The notes: generated by a model not told the origin, from the letters alone. A stretch of 64,000 bases of DNA from Acidobacteriota bacterium (GCA_003154775.1 PMES01000027.1:1-64000); one strand, 5' to 3'. Shown: positions 1-8,182, numbered from the stretch's first letter. Translations and numbers: made by a program.

Positions 1-19
1 CATGAATTCTTCTGACGAA

Positions 20-1219
20 TCAGTATTTCAATACCGTACAGACTGAGGCGCAGATGGGTCCGCCAATATTGAACGTAGCGGCAACATTGGCGCCCTTTAC
101 CTGCAAGGGTTTTGGGACCTTGCCAAGCAATTGCCACGCGCACCATCCGAGCATCGCGACGCCGGTTGCGCCTATGGGATGGCCTTTCGCAATGAGTCCG
201 CCCGAAGTATTGATGCCACATTCGCCATCGACACTGGCTTTTCCGTCGACCCAATACTGCGCGCCTTTACCGTACTCCGCTTTGCCCAAAACTTCCGTGC
301 CAAGCGCTCCCATGACCGTGAAACAATCATGGATCTCGGCGACCTTTACATCATCCGGCCTGACCCCGGCCATTTCGTAAGCGCTTTTCATGGCCTTGAT
401 CGCGCCCGCGGGGCGCAGCACATCGCGGCCGGACTTTTTGAGGGGGTCGGTCGCCTGCGCGTACCCGGCAATTTCGACGGAGTCTTTTTTGGCGACGCCG
501 AGCTTTGCCAATCCTTCCTCTGTAGCCAAAATGAGTGCGGCATACCCGTCGCTGATCTGGGAACAATCGTAGGTCTTGAGCGGGAGTCCATCGACGATGT
601 AGCGATTAATGCCACCAATCTGCATCGCCTGCTCGACCGTAAGTTCGACGTTGCGCATCTGCGCGTACTCGTTGTGGCGCGCGTTGGCGTACTCCGCGAC
701 AGCGATCTGCGCAAGGTGTCTTTCGGGAATGCCATGTACCTTCAGATAGCACTCCATCACTTCCGCAAACAGGTGGGGGAAGATGTATACCTTGCCTTCG
801 CGTTCCGCGGGATGCGAGAAATATCCCAGGGCCTGGCCGACGAGCTTGCCATCCATCTTGCCTTCGGCATCGCGCATTTTTTCGTAGCCGATGGCAATGC
901 CGGTATCGCCCCATCCGATTTGCAGTTTCTGGATGACGGAGAGGACGGCCTGGCCGCCGGAAGCGCAGGCATTTTCGACCGATTCGATGGGCTTGCCGGC
1001 GAGACCCGGAATATCCGCCACGAGGCCCGCGAGCAGCCCTTGCTGGTTAAGGGAGATGTTGCAGATGGCGCCCACGGAGCCAACATCGATCGCGGCGGGT
1101 TCCACTTTGATCTCCGCGCAAACTTCTGTAACGGCGCGGCGAAGAATCTCCGGTACCGACATGCCCATGAGCTTCCCGAATTTCGATTGATGATAGGCGG
1201 CGATGTAAATGCGCTTCAT
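20..1219 (-). CDS. SCP-x type thiolase / acetyl-CoA acetyltransferase family protein
   Basis: Thiolase-fold enzyme of about 399 residues, probably making or cleaving 3-oxoacyl-CoA in the cytoplasm. The active-site cysteine lies in ENACASGG near residue 85, and the C-terminal GHPIGATG motif carries the conserved histidine. The fold resembles the non-specific lipid-transfer (SCP-x) thiolases rather than FadA. An in-frame extension to 1282 exists, but ATG at 1219 is preferred: it has GAGAGG just upstream and starts the family-typical MKRIYIA. After its stop, a new ATG sits at positions 3-1 on the same strand behind AGAAG, so a downstream gene leaves the window. In many genomes that partner is a DUF35 OB-fold/zinc-ribbon protein, but this cannot be seen here. 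Confidence 0.85.
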   Translation of the reverse strand: MKRIYIAAYHQSKFGKLMGMSVPEILRRAVTEVCAEIKVEPAAIDVGSVGAICNISLNQQGLLAGLVADIPGLAGKPIESVENACASGGQAVLSVIQKLQIGWGDTGIAIGYEKMRDAEGKMDGKLVGQALGYFSHPAEREGKVYIFPHLFAEVMECYLKVHGIPERHLAQIAVAEYANARHNEYAQMRNVELTVEQAMQIGGINRYIVDGLPLKTYDCSQISDGYAALILATEEGLAKLGVAKKDSVEIAGYAQATDPLKKSGRDVLRPAGAIKAMKSAYEMAGVRPDDVKVAEIHDCFTVMGALGTEVLGKAEYGKGAQYWVDGKASVDGECGINTSGGLIAKGHPIGATGVAMLGWCAWQLLGKVPKPLQVKGANVAATFNIGGPICASVCTVLKY

Positions 1220-1380
1220 AAAGCACCTCTCACTATGACTTCCGTTCCAGCGAAGCAGAATGGTTTTCGCCGGCGGTCCCAAGCCTGAAATCCCGCAGGC
1301 GGTCCTGGAGCTTGCGCTTCAGGACCTTACCATAGTCGAGGGATCCCTCTTCCTCCTTAGGGGGTCGGAGCGGCGCCTGT

Positions 1381-1395
1381 CCCGACCCGGTCGGG
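1381..1395. repeat. REP-like palindrome, copy 1
   Basis: CCCGACCCGGTCGGG is a perfect palindrome apart from its centre. Nearly the same sequence occurs at 30545-30561 and 33357-33373, always between genes. Confidence 0.65.
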
Positions 1396-1493
1396 AGCTC
1401 CGACGTATAGGCGCCCCAAATAGCAAAAACTCCCCAAGCTCCCTCTTCCTTCCTGATGCTCGTCTCGCCTCCCCTCCCGCCTCTCTCCCCCGC

Positions 1494-1530
1494 TGTCATC
1501 CCGCCTGCCCTGAGCGGAGTCGAAGGGACC
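1494..1530 (+). repeat. TGTCATCCC-family intergenic repeat
   Basis: Begins TGTCATCCCGCCTGCCC and contains GAGCGGAGTCGAAGG, a widespread environmental-bacterial intergenic repeat (known generally; not searched here). Related TGTCAT(C/T)CCGA elements occur near 16000-16018, 32511 and 42904-43004. Confidence 0.55.
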
Positions 1531-1888
1531 GGAGCGGCCCGATTTTTTCTTCCGCGCCGAATTATGGCGCGTTGGGCCGCAGAGTGGAGGGATCTCTCTT
1601 CCTGCTTGGTGATCGCCCCGCCTCCCATCCCAATTCGGGAAGGCACTGTTGCCACCGGAGTAACCCCCTCCCCCCGCCAGTTTTTGTGAAGCATGTCAAA
1701 ACAAACGGGATACGGGCGCGAGAGTGCGCAAGTATGTGAAAACAGGGGAGTTAGAAACTCACTGTTTTGATTTGCAAAGCCTTTGTTTTGATATGGATGC
1801 GCACTGTGGGCGCAGAGGGTGAGTGTGCTGGGGATCTGCGGAGCGCGGGCGGGCCTGTGCCGAGTATTCACGACGCATTATACTGCAC

Positions 1889-1948
1889 TATTTACCAACT
1901 GTCAATAGACATTGTGAGGTACTAGAGTCGAAACTGGTACGAGGGGAA
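1889..1948 (-). repeat. Dispersed repeat with 22-bp near-palindrome, copy 1
   Basis: Contains GTACTAGAGTCGAAACTGGT (1919 onward), a near-palindrome preceded by ACTATTTACC. The reverse complement of 33010-33073 carries the same arrangement, including GCAC..ATTTACC and GGTACTAG. The symmetry is like an operator or the end of a small mobile element. It lies just upstream of the small gene at 2016. Confidence 0.55.
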
Positions 1949-2015
1949 GCGTGGAGAACACTTTGGCACTTCAGGTGCTCCCAATTTCCGCTGTAGTATG
2001 GGAGAGGAGCAGTTC

Positions 2016-2237
2016 ATGGGTAGGTACCTGAAGGGTGACCACGTCAAAATCGAAGTCACCGACGAACTGTCGGGAGAAAGCGAATGGGTGTGGATCTTAG
2101 TCGATCACAGTGACGACGGGCAGCAGTTGGTCTTCGGTCAACTAGATTCAGAACCAATCGTGGCGACGGAAATGCGCAAAGGCCAGTCCCTTGCCGTGAG
2201 CTACGAGCAGGTTCGCGACCACAAACGATTTGAATAG
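2016..2237 (+). CDS. Small conserved hypothetical protein
   Basis: A 73-residue acidic protein (MGRYLKGDHVKIEV...) with a compact beta-rich pattern. The repeated K-G-D-H-V-K-I and E-W-V-W-I strands suggest an SH3/DUF2314-like small barrel, but this is only a resemblance. The start at 2016 is chosen over 1998 because GGAGAGGAG ends six bases before it. It is on the strand opposite to the neighbouring restriction-modification cassette, converging on the DUF262 gene. No function is assigned. It might belong to the cassette or merely border it. Confidence 0.6.
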   Translation: MGRYLKGDHVKIEVTDELSGESEWVWILVDHSDDGQQLVFGQLDSEPIVATEMRKGQSLAVSYEQVRDHKRFE

Positions 2238-2339
2238 CTGGGCTGGAGCACCCTTCGTAAGTTAGCAAGACGTGCGTGCACCACCCAAAGTCCTTCCTCT
2301 CCTCACCCTGCCGGAACCCACCAGTTACGTCTTGGGGTA

Positions 2340-3410
2340 TCAGAGATCGTCTGTAGAAACGTCCCTTTTGAAGACTTCACGAAGAAGGACCTTCAGGCGA
2401 AACTTGATGGCATAAGCGTCGTTGGGCGACTGCGCGTAGCGGTCAAATTCGATCAGGTCATAATTCGCCCTCGTGAGACCTTGTTCCGCCTTCTCCCGGT
2501 TCAGCTCGCGCAGTTTGTCAAAATCGGCCAGGCGTTTTCTTGTGATCGTCTGTACCCACCCTTGCTCGTGTGCCACGCGAAACAGATGATAGTAGAGCAG
2601 TACGATGCCAACCTGGCGAAGCAGGGGGTCCTTTTGTATGAACACCCCTGCCATTTGCGTAACATTGTCTTGGGCCAACTTCAAAAACGAGGGCATTTTG
2701 CCTCGCGATTGCCCTGCGAAGTTTTCAACAAACCTGTCCAAGTAAGCTTTTTTTGTATCGACGACTTTGCCGTCGTTTTCCGCGTACAAGAACTTCGTGG
2801 CAAGATCGAAGTGTCGATAACGCTTGTTCGGAAAGGGTATGTTCCCTGTGAAGAAAGACTCGCTAGCCAATTTCCGGATCGCGCCTGGCAATGGTCCACC
2901 ATAGGCGTTCCTTTTCTCGGGAGCGGTGAGAGGAGCGGACTCGTTAAGCCGTGAAAACATCTCCTCGATCATTTCCAACTCGTCCGTCTCAATACAAACA
3001 GTAGTGAGTTGGAAACTGTCGAATTGAACTTTGAGGTCGGGATATGCCTTGCCTAGCTCCGCATAGGTCATATTCCCCGCTTTCACCTTCGAGCCCTTGA
3101 AGAACTCGAAATCCTCCGCAAGAGCCATCTTTCCGTCCACGAAGGACCACATTGTTTCAAGCCGCTGCTTCCCATCAATTATCGCGTAGTCGTAGCTCTT
3201 GGCGCCCCGTTTTACGGGCTCGTGGAACTTGTGCAAATAGAGCTTTGGGACATCGAACTCGTTGAGGATAGTGTCAATTAGAAGCTGTCGCTTGTCCATC
3301 GTCCAGATATCGCTCAGCCTCTGGTATTCGGGGTCCAGCAGGATCCTATCCCGCATTCGATAAAGGCTCCAAACGGTGCAATTCCTGAGATCTGTGATTT
3401 CGAATTTCAT
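2340..3410 (-). CDS. DUF262 family protein
   Basis: A 356-residue DUF262 (ParB-N/Srx-like, GmrS-type) protein. PEYQR at 27-31 and IDGKQRL at 78-84 match the conserved nucleotide-handling motifs. FSRLNES followed by LTAPEKRNA matches the usual downstream signature. No DUF1524 HNH nuclease motif is visible at the C terminus, so unlike GmrSD it lacks its own nuclease. Known relatives occur in type IV restriction and other phage-defence loci. Its start codon overlaps the stop of the FRG gene by four bases (ATGA), implying translational coupling. It is the last gene of the minus-strand cassette. The region is visibly less GC-rich than the metabolic genes around it. Confidence 0.85.
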   Translation of the reverse strand: MKFEITDLRNCTVWSLYRMRDRILLDPEYQRLSDIWTMDKRQLLIDTILNEFDVPKLYLHKFHEPVKRGAKSYDYAIIDGKQRLETMWSFVDGKMALAEDFEFFKGSKVKAGNMTYAELGKAYPDLKVQFDSFQLTTVCIETDELEMIEEMFSRLNESAPLTAPEKRNAYGGPLPGAIRKLASESFFTGNIPFPNKRYRHFDLATKFLYAENDGKVVDTKKAYLDRFVENFAGQSRGKMPSFLKLAQDNVTQMAGVFIQKDPLLRQVGIVLLYYHLFRVAHEQGWVQTITRKRLADFDKLRELNREKAEQGLTRANYDLIEFDRYAQSPNDAYAIKFRLKVLLREVFKRDVSTDDL

Positions 3411-4153
3411 CCGAGTATTTCCCTGGTTAAGTCTGCCACTCTATCAAGTTCGGGGAATAGGGTTAGCGCCGAAATCCCGAGAACCGCGAGTTCCTTGAGA
3501 ATCTTTCCCTTGGCGGCCCCTGGAACTATCCATCTCCAGACGTGCTTGCCTTCCCCAATATCTTCGATCGGTGTGTGGAGACGGTGGTTGATTGTGAAAG
3601 TGCCGAGTTGGGCGGCCATTCGCGGAGTATTCCGCGGTCCAACGATTGCCACTGGGTACAGTTCCGCGGGATTTTCTCGAACGCGGCTTGGGAGGTAACT
3701 TTCGAGGACTTTATCTCGCCCGAAGGCCGGAATTTCGGGCTCGAATTCAAATTTGAGCTTCGCTTCTCTGTTCAGGGCAACCGGATCGAGACACCAGACG
3801 GCGCCTGAAGCGCCCAAGTGTTCTTCCTCGTGCACCGCGAAATAGAGGGCCGCGAGCGGGCTTTCGCTCCAGTCTAGCAAACGGGTGAAGGCGCGATGAT
3901 GCTGCATCAGAAAAATCCACTCCCATTCTTCCCGTGGCTGAGTGTCGAGGTGTGGTGCAGCGTTTTGCATAAACCGTTTGATCAGGGCGTTTTCGGCCTG
4001 GAGATGGGCAGCATCGCGGGCCAACGAGGGAACCAGCTTCCATACCTGTCGCGCTTGCCCACGAAACCACAAAATTCGTCTCGGCTTTGTCTGGTGCTTC
4101 AGCGCACTGAGCATTCCGGCCACTGAGCTTATTGTGCGATCTTTGTAGCGCAT
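3407..4153 (-). CDS. FRG domain-containing protein
   Basis: A 248-residue FRG-domain protein. The defining FRG triad is at 30-32 (WFRGQ), followed by LVPSLAR and then QHHRAFTRLLDWSESP with LAALYFAV around 84-107, all hallmarks of the family. Its biochemical activity is not established; FRG genes are repeatedly found in defence islands. It sits 80 bases after the Eco29kI-like nuclease and overlaps the DUF262 gene by four bases, so the two proteins are probably made together. Two CCGCGG hexamers, the predicted target of the adjacent nuclease, lie inside the gene at 3632 and 3664. Confidence 0.85.
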   Translation of the reverse strand: MRYKDRTISSVAGMLSALKHQTKPRRILWFRGQARQVWKLVPSLARDAAHLQAENALIKRFMQNAAPHLDTQPREEWEWIFLMQHHRAFTRLLDWSESPLAALYFAVHEEEHLGASGAVWCLDPVALNREAKLKFEFEPEIPAFGRDKVLESYLPSRVRENPAELYPVAIVGPRNTPRMAAQLGTFTINHRLHTPIEDIGEGKHVWRWIVPGAAKGKILKELAVLGISALTLFPELDRVADLTREILG

Positions 4154-4233
4154 TGGTACTGGAGCAAACTGTCGCTCTCACGACACTGGCCGCATCTCCT
4201 CTAGGAAATCCACTCAAAAGGCTCGGCTACTCC

Positions 4234-4908
4234 TCACTCTTCCTCGTCTTCTTTCTCTTCTTCTTCCCCGACAACGGCTTCGGCTGGTGTAAGAACTGGT
4301 ACCTTCTTCCCAGCAAAGAAATCAGCAATTAGCTCTACGATCTTTTCCTTGGACATTGGATTGGGGGGAAGTCCCTTTGCGAGACTGCGGCCCGGATGTA
4401 TCGTGTCCCACTTGGACCGTACCTGTTTCTTTCTTCCTTTTCCGGGGGTGTGGATGCCAAACCCCTCGACAAGGACATTCCATGGAGGCTGGAATCGCTC
4501 GATAAGAAGCGCTTCGCCAAGAGGTATCCAGATGTCGTCGCACACAAGGTACCGACACAAAAAATCTTCAACGTCCAGGTTTTTCGATTCCTGTATGGAT
4601 TTTGCATGCTCCCTGAGTCTTTTGAACAGCGCGTTACGCGGGTCGGCTCCGAGGCCAAACCCGCCCTTTCTTGCGCCAGGTGGCACGGCCTTACCGACGT
4701 AGATCGGTGACGTTGGATCTTTTCCCTGGTTCTTTTCAGCAATGCGCGCGTAGGGTGCAAAACCACCGACATAGTAGATGGCATAGATGCCAGCGCCGTC
4801 GAATTTCTCTTCGGAAGGCAGGAAACTTACTGGTCTTTTCAACATTGCCTCGGCGAGGCTTTTGGCCAGATTCAGTTTGTCTAGCGGATTGAAGGGGGCA
4901 TCCGGCAT
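4234..4908 (-). CDS. Eco29kI-like GIY-YIG type II restriction endonuclease
   Basis: A 224-residue GIY-YIG nuclease closely resembling R.Eco29kI, which cuts CCGCGG. GIYAIYY starts at 40 and PIYVGKAV at 68. The catalytic set described for Eco29kI (Tyr49, Tyr76, Arg104, His108, Glu142, Asn154) maps to Tyr42, Tyr70, Arg97, His101, Glu132 and Asn144. The Arg-His and Glu-Asn spacings are identical, so the enzyme looks active. The last ten residues are nearly all acidic (EEEEKEDEEE), an unusual tail. It lies 12 bases downstream of the methyltransferase gene. Target specificity is inferred from family membership only. Confidence 0.9.
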   Translation of the reverse strand: MPDAPFNPLDKLNLAKSLAEAMLKRPVSFLPSEEKFDGAGIYAIYYVGGFAPYARIAEKNQGKDPTSPIYVGKAVPPGARKGGFGLGADPRNALFKRLREHAKSIQESKNLDVEDFLCRYLVCDDIWIPLGEALLIERFQPPWNVLVEGFGIHTPGKGRKKQVRSKWDTIHPGRSLAKGLPPNPMSKEKIVELIADFFAGKKVPVLTPAEAVVGEEEEKEDEEE

Positions 4909-4920
4909 GGATGTGGTGGC

Positions 4921-6093
4921 TCAGTTGCGCGTTAGGGTAGCCTTAAGCTTTTCTGCGATGGCTTCACCGAGCAGAACTGGAACAGCGTTCCCGATTTGGC
5001 GCATGCTTTCCGTCCACGAATTCGGGAAGACGAACGAATCCGGGAAGGTTTGTAAACGGGCACTCTCCCGTATGGTGAAGTATCGAACGGATCCATCAGG
5101 TAGCGCCAGCATATTTTCGCCGCCCGGCACCCCATGCACTCCTGCCTTGAGCGTTTTGGCGGGCTCGTCAAGCGGACTTCCAGTGTGGCCGACATAACTT
5201 CTGGCTCCCTTAATTTGAAAATGAGTTAGGCCTGGCTCGTCGGGAGTGCGCTCAGGCTGAGGTTTCGGTAGATCATTGATCGCGTCCCGCACTGTTTTCC
5301 AAGGCTTGAGTGCCGGTGGAATCAGCCGGTGCTTAAGCGCCTTAATTCGTTCACGCAATTCCGCATTGAGCTCTGGCCTCCGCTTTGATGGAACTCTGTG
5401 CCTGTCCCAGTACTCGCCAGAGTAGTATTGCTCCCAGAGTAGGGAGTCTGGTGAGTGGGTGGCGGAAGGGAACGACCACTCTACACCCAGGTCGGCGCGA
5501 ATCGCGACTATAAAGAGTCGTTCACGTTTCTGGGGCACCCCGTAATCAGCCGCGTTCAGGATGCGATGAACAACCCTGTAGTAGAGGTCGTCGCGCTTTC
5601 CCTTGGTGTGGTATCGCTCCAGTCTGGAGAGATGGTCAAACCACTGTTCTTCTTTTCTTCGGCATATTCCTGGGTAGGTCAGCATTAACTCGATGTAGCT
5701 GAAGTACTTCGCGAACGATGGCCGCCGCAGTCCGCGTACGTTTTCAATGATCACGGCCTGCGGCTTCAGACGCCGAATGACATCGATTGTCTCCGGAAAG
5801 AGGTTGCGCTCATCCGAGTGACCCCTGTGTTTGCCGCCGATGGAAAAGGGCTGGCAAGGAACACCCGCAGCGAGTAACTCAATCCCTTCGGGCAGCGAAT
5901 CGAAATCGAATTGGCGCACGTCACAGTTGAAAAGCGGCCAGCTATGAACTTCTTCAACTCTGCGCCTCTTGTTTTCCTGAATCGTGAGGCATGAGTCCTC
6001 GTCAACTTCCACAAGGGCGAGATGTTTAAAACCCGCCCGGCTGATACCGAGCGCGAGTCCACCCGCGCCCGTGTACAGCTCAACGCTTTGCAT
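4921..6093 (-). CDS. DNA (cytosine-5-)-methyltransferase, partner of the Eco29kI-like enzyme
   Basis: A 390-residue C5 methyltransferase that should protect host sites from the adjacent endonuclease. Motif I (YTGAGGLALG) lies at 7-16, the catalytic PCQPFS with Cys80 at 79-84, ENVRG at 117-121, motif VIII as PQKRERLFIV, and RQIGNAVP near the C terminus. The target recognition region lies between motifs VIII and IX. Its start overlaps the end of vsr by 14 bases, and it ends 12 bases before the nuclease gene. The expected substrate is CCGCGG, by analogy with M.Eco29kI. Confidence 0.93.
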   Translation of the reverse strand: MQSVELYTGAGGLALGISRAGFKHLALVEVDEDSCLTIQENKRRRVEEVHSWPLFNCDVRQFDFDSLPEGIELLAAGVPCQPFSIGGKHRGHSDERNLFPETIDVIRRLKPQAVIIENVRGLRRPSFAKYFSYIELMLTYPGICRRKEEQWFDHLSRLERYHTKGKRDDLYYRVVHRILNAADYGVPQKRERLFIVAIRADLGVEWSFPSATHSPDSLLWEQYYSGEYWDRHRVPSKRRPELNAELRERIKALKHRLIPPALKPWKTVRDAINDLPKPQPERTPDEPGLTHFQIKGARSYVGHTGSPLDEPAKTLKAGVHGVPGGENMLALPDGSVRYFTIRESARLQTFPDSFVFPNSWTESMRQIGNAVPVLLGEAIAEKLKATLTRN

Positions 6094-6502
6094 TATTCCC
6101 CTCCAAGAATCTTTTCATCCTCTTTGCAAGAGAAGTGGGGTCCTTGAGCTGACACTCCCATACTACGCTCACGCCCCAGTCGTCTCGGCGCAACCGAGCG
6201 ACATTTCTCAAATCGCGTCGTCGATTTTCCGTCAGCTTGGGGATCCAAAAACGGAGCCTCGATTTTGGCAATCGTGCGAGCGCACATCCCGGATGACGGT
6301 GCCAAAAACAACCATGCACGAAGATGACCTTTCTGAGCTTCGGAAAGACGAGATCGGGTTTGCCAGGCAGGTCGGAGACATGCAGGCGAAATCTGTGTCC
6401 ACATGAACTGGCTATTCTCCTGACTAGGAGCTCCGGTTTAGTGTCTTTGCTACGAACAAGCGCCATTCGCCTGCTGCGCTCTGTCCGTGTGAGCGTGTCC
6501 AT
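6080..6502 (-). CDS. vsr: Very short patch repair endonuclease
   Basis: A 140-residue Vsr nicking endonuclease that repairs T:G mismatches made when 5-methylcytosine deaminates. The catalytic aspartate is in GKPDLVF (Asp50). The zinc and active-site residues lie in FVHGCFWHRHPGC (Cys65, His68, His70, Cys73) and VWEC (Cys117). This matches the E. coli Vsr layout. It is the first gene of the minus-strand cassette and overlaps the methyltransferase gene by 14 bases, so repair and methylation are co-expressed. The Shine-Dalgarno before the ATG is weak. Confidence 0.93.
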   Translation of the reverse strand: MDTLTRTERSRRMALVRSKDTKPELLVRRIASSCGHRFRLHVSDLPGKPDLVFPKLRKVIFVHGCFWHRHPGCALARLPKSRLRFWIPKLTENRRRDLRNVARLRRDDWGVSVVWECQLKDPTSLAKRMKRFLEGNNAKR

Positions 6503-6809
6503 TGCCAGCCGTCCAGCGGATGGTATCGCACGCCGCTGCGCGCCAACAACTTCAAGCGAGCTACCCTGTGGGAAAAGTACACTGCTGAAGCCCGCAGGGC
6601 AAGGAAAATATTCGCTTTTTCATCGCCGTAGCTACTTCTAGAAGGGGACGCTGCTCTTGTGCCATTTCGGGTCGTCCCGCAACCCCATCCGGGACGCAAA
6701 CATCGCGTCCTCCAGAAAACGGCGGACGCGGAGTCCTTGTACTCGCGGAAATTCTGGCGACTCTCGCAGCCTGACCCCCTTTAGGGACCCCTGTTCCAGA
6801 ATCTCGGGC
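6503..6809. other. Spacer upstream of vsr
   Basis: No gene is supported. It should contain the promoter of the vsr cassette, but no clear -35/-10 pair was recognised. It carries the 65-bp repeat at 6643-6707, whose other copy is at 33097-33161. Confidence 0.5.
6643..6707 (+). repeat. 65-bp dispersed repeat, copy 1
   Basis: Starts AGGGGACGCTGCTCTTGTGC and includes a stem of GTCCCG pairing with CGGGAC. It matches 33097-33161 with four differences in 65 bases. It forms the right border of the restriction-modification cassette. Confidence 0.8.
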
Positions 6810-7913
6810 TTACTCGGTCGCCAAAGAGCTGCGGACCTTGGCGTAACCCGGTTTGATGACGGAGTAGATGAGATCGCAGCGCTGGTCGTAGGGCAGGAAG
6901 GCGCTCTTCATCGCGTTGATGGTGATCTTTTCAAAGTCCTCCAGGGAAAGGCCCAAGGTATCCGCCGCAGCCTCGAATTCCTTGGTCATGGTGGTGTCGC
7001 TCATCAAGCGGTTGTCGGTGTTCAGGGTGACGCGAAATTTTGCTTGATAGAAAATCTTAAAGGGATGTTCAGACACGCTGCGTGCGGCCCCCGTATGGAC
7101 GTTGCTGATCAGGCAGATCTCCAGGGGAATCCGTTTGTCGAGGACGTACTGCGCGATGTCGCCTAATTTCACGGCCTTGCCGTCCACGACGGCGATATCA
7201 TCGATTAAGCGGGTACCGTGTCCGATGCGGTGCGCTCCGCAATATTGAATGGCCTGCCAAATCGATTCTTTTCCAAATCCCTCGCCGGCATGAATCGTGA
7301 TGTTGAAATTCTGCCGTTGAATATAGTGAAACGCATCCACGTGCTTTTTGGGAGGATAACCGCCCTCCTCACCCGCCAGATCGAATCCCACAACTCCCCG
7401 CTCGCGAAAGTCAACGGCGAGTTCGGCCATTTCCAGCGACACGTCCATATTGCGCATCGCACAAATGATTAGCCCGCAAGAAACTCCAAAATCCGTTCGG
7501 CCCCGCTCCAGGCCCTTTAGCACGGCGGAGACCACCTGCTGGTGGGTTAATCCTCGCTGGGTGTGAAAAACCGGAGCAAAGCGAGACTCAAAATAGACCA
7601 CGCCGTCGCGGTGCAGGTCTTCCGCCTGTTCGTAAGCCACTCGTTCGAGCGCCTCTTCGGTCTGCATCACAGCGATTGTGTGCGCGAAGCCCTCCAGGTA
7701 CTTTGGCAGACTCCCTTGGTTGGCCCCCTGGTGGAACCAGCGCGCCAGCGCTTCCGGATCTTCCGTGGGGAGCTGGTCGTATTCGGCGCTTCTTGCCAAC
7801 TCAATTACCGTTTTCGGCCGCAACACGCCGTCCAGGTGTTCGTGCAACAGCACCTTGGGGAGACTCTTAAGTAGTTCGTGATCCAGCTTCATGGAGGCCT
7901 GCGCTTGCGTCAT
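6810..7913 (-). CDS. Adenosine deaminase family protein
   Basis: About 367 residues in the adenosine/AMP deaminase metallo-hydrolase family, which hydrolyses adenosine (or a related purine) to inosine and ammonia using zinc. The metal motif HEHLDG has His24 and His26. A later HAGEG motif and the terminal TDN (NTDNRLMS) give further metal and catalytic residues. The frame is open to 8000, but the conserved core begins close after 7913 or 7892; neither start has a strong ribosome site. It is divergent from the cytosine deaminase gene, and the two share a 270-base control region. A second family member lies at 41816. Confidence 0.85.
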   Translation of the reverse strand: MTQAQASMKLDHELLKSLPKVLLHEHLDGVLRPKTVIELARSAEYDQLPTEDPEALARWFHQGANQGSLPKYLEGFAHTIAVMQTEEALERVAYEQAEDLHRDGVVYFESRFAPVFHTQRGLTHQQVVSAVLKGLERGRTDFGVSCGLIICAMRNMDVSLEMAELAVDFRERGVVGFDLAGEEGGYPPKKHVDAFHYIQRQNFNITIHAGEGFGKESIWQAIQYCGAHRIGHGTRLIDDIAVVDGKAVKLGDIAQYVLDKRIPLEICLISNVHTGAARSVSEHPFKIFYQAKFRVTLNTDNRLMSDTTMTKEFEAAADTLGLSLEDFEKITINAMKSAFLPYDQRCDLIYSVIKPGYAKVRSSLATE

Positions 7914-8182
7914 ATTCCGGATGTGGCTCCGATCTTCTCTTTCTTTGCCCATTCGGGGAGTAAGTGCCGCTACGATATAGGCTCTACTGAGCATGTACAA
8001 GGGGCTTCTAACTCGACGATGAAGAATTGTCGCATTAAACTATCGCTGCGAAGCTGCGGAAATACTGCTCGAGCTCCTCTTGGCGCCCAGTTATCTCATT
8101 GGTCATCAGAAACGCGGGCCCGTACGAGAAGCGGTAAGAATACAGCGGTGGATTTCCGCGCACGATTGACTCAGGAGAAAAC

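Larger units (their letters stand above)
1220..2015. other. Gene-free spacer rich in short repeats
   Basis: About 800 bases without a convincing gene. Open frames here have low-complexity, repeat-derived translations. It holds a CCCGACC/GGTCGGG palindrome (1381-1395), a TGTCATCCC-type dispersed repeat (1494-1530) and a near-palindrome at 1919-1940, each with relatives elsewhere in the window. It forms the left border of the restriction-modification cassette. Confidence 0.7.

Noticed and set aside
1233-1871. Open frames in the left spacer on both strands
   Set aside because: Low-complexity translations derived from repeats; no ribosome site and no similarity to known proteins.
3632-3669. Target-site avoidance as support for Eco29kI specificity
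   Set aside because: CCGCGG is frequent in the window, so avoidance cannot be claimed.
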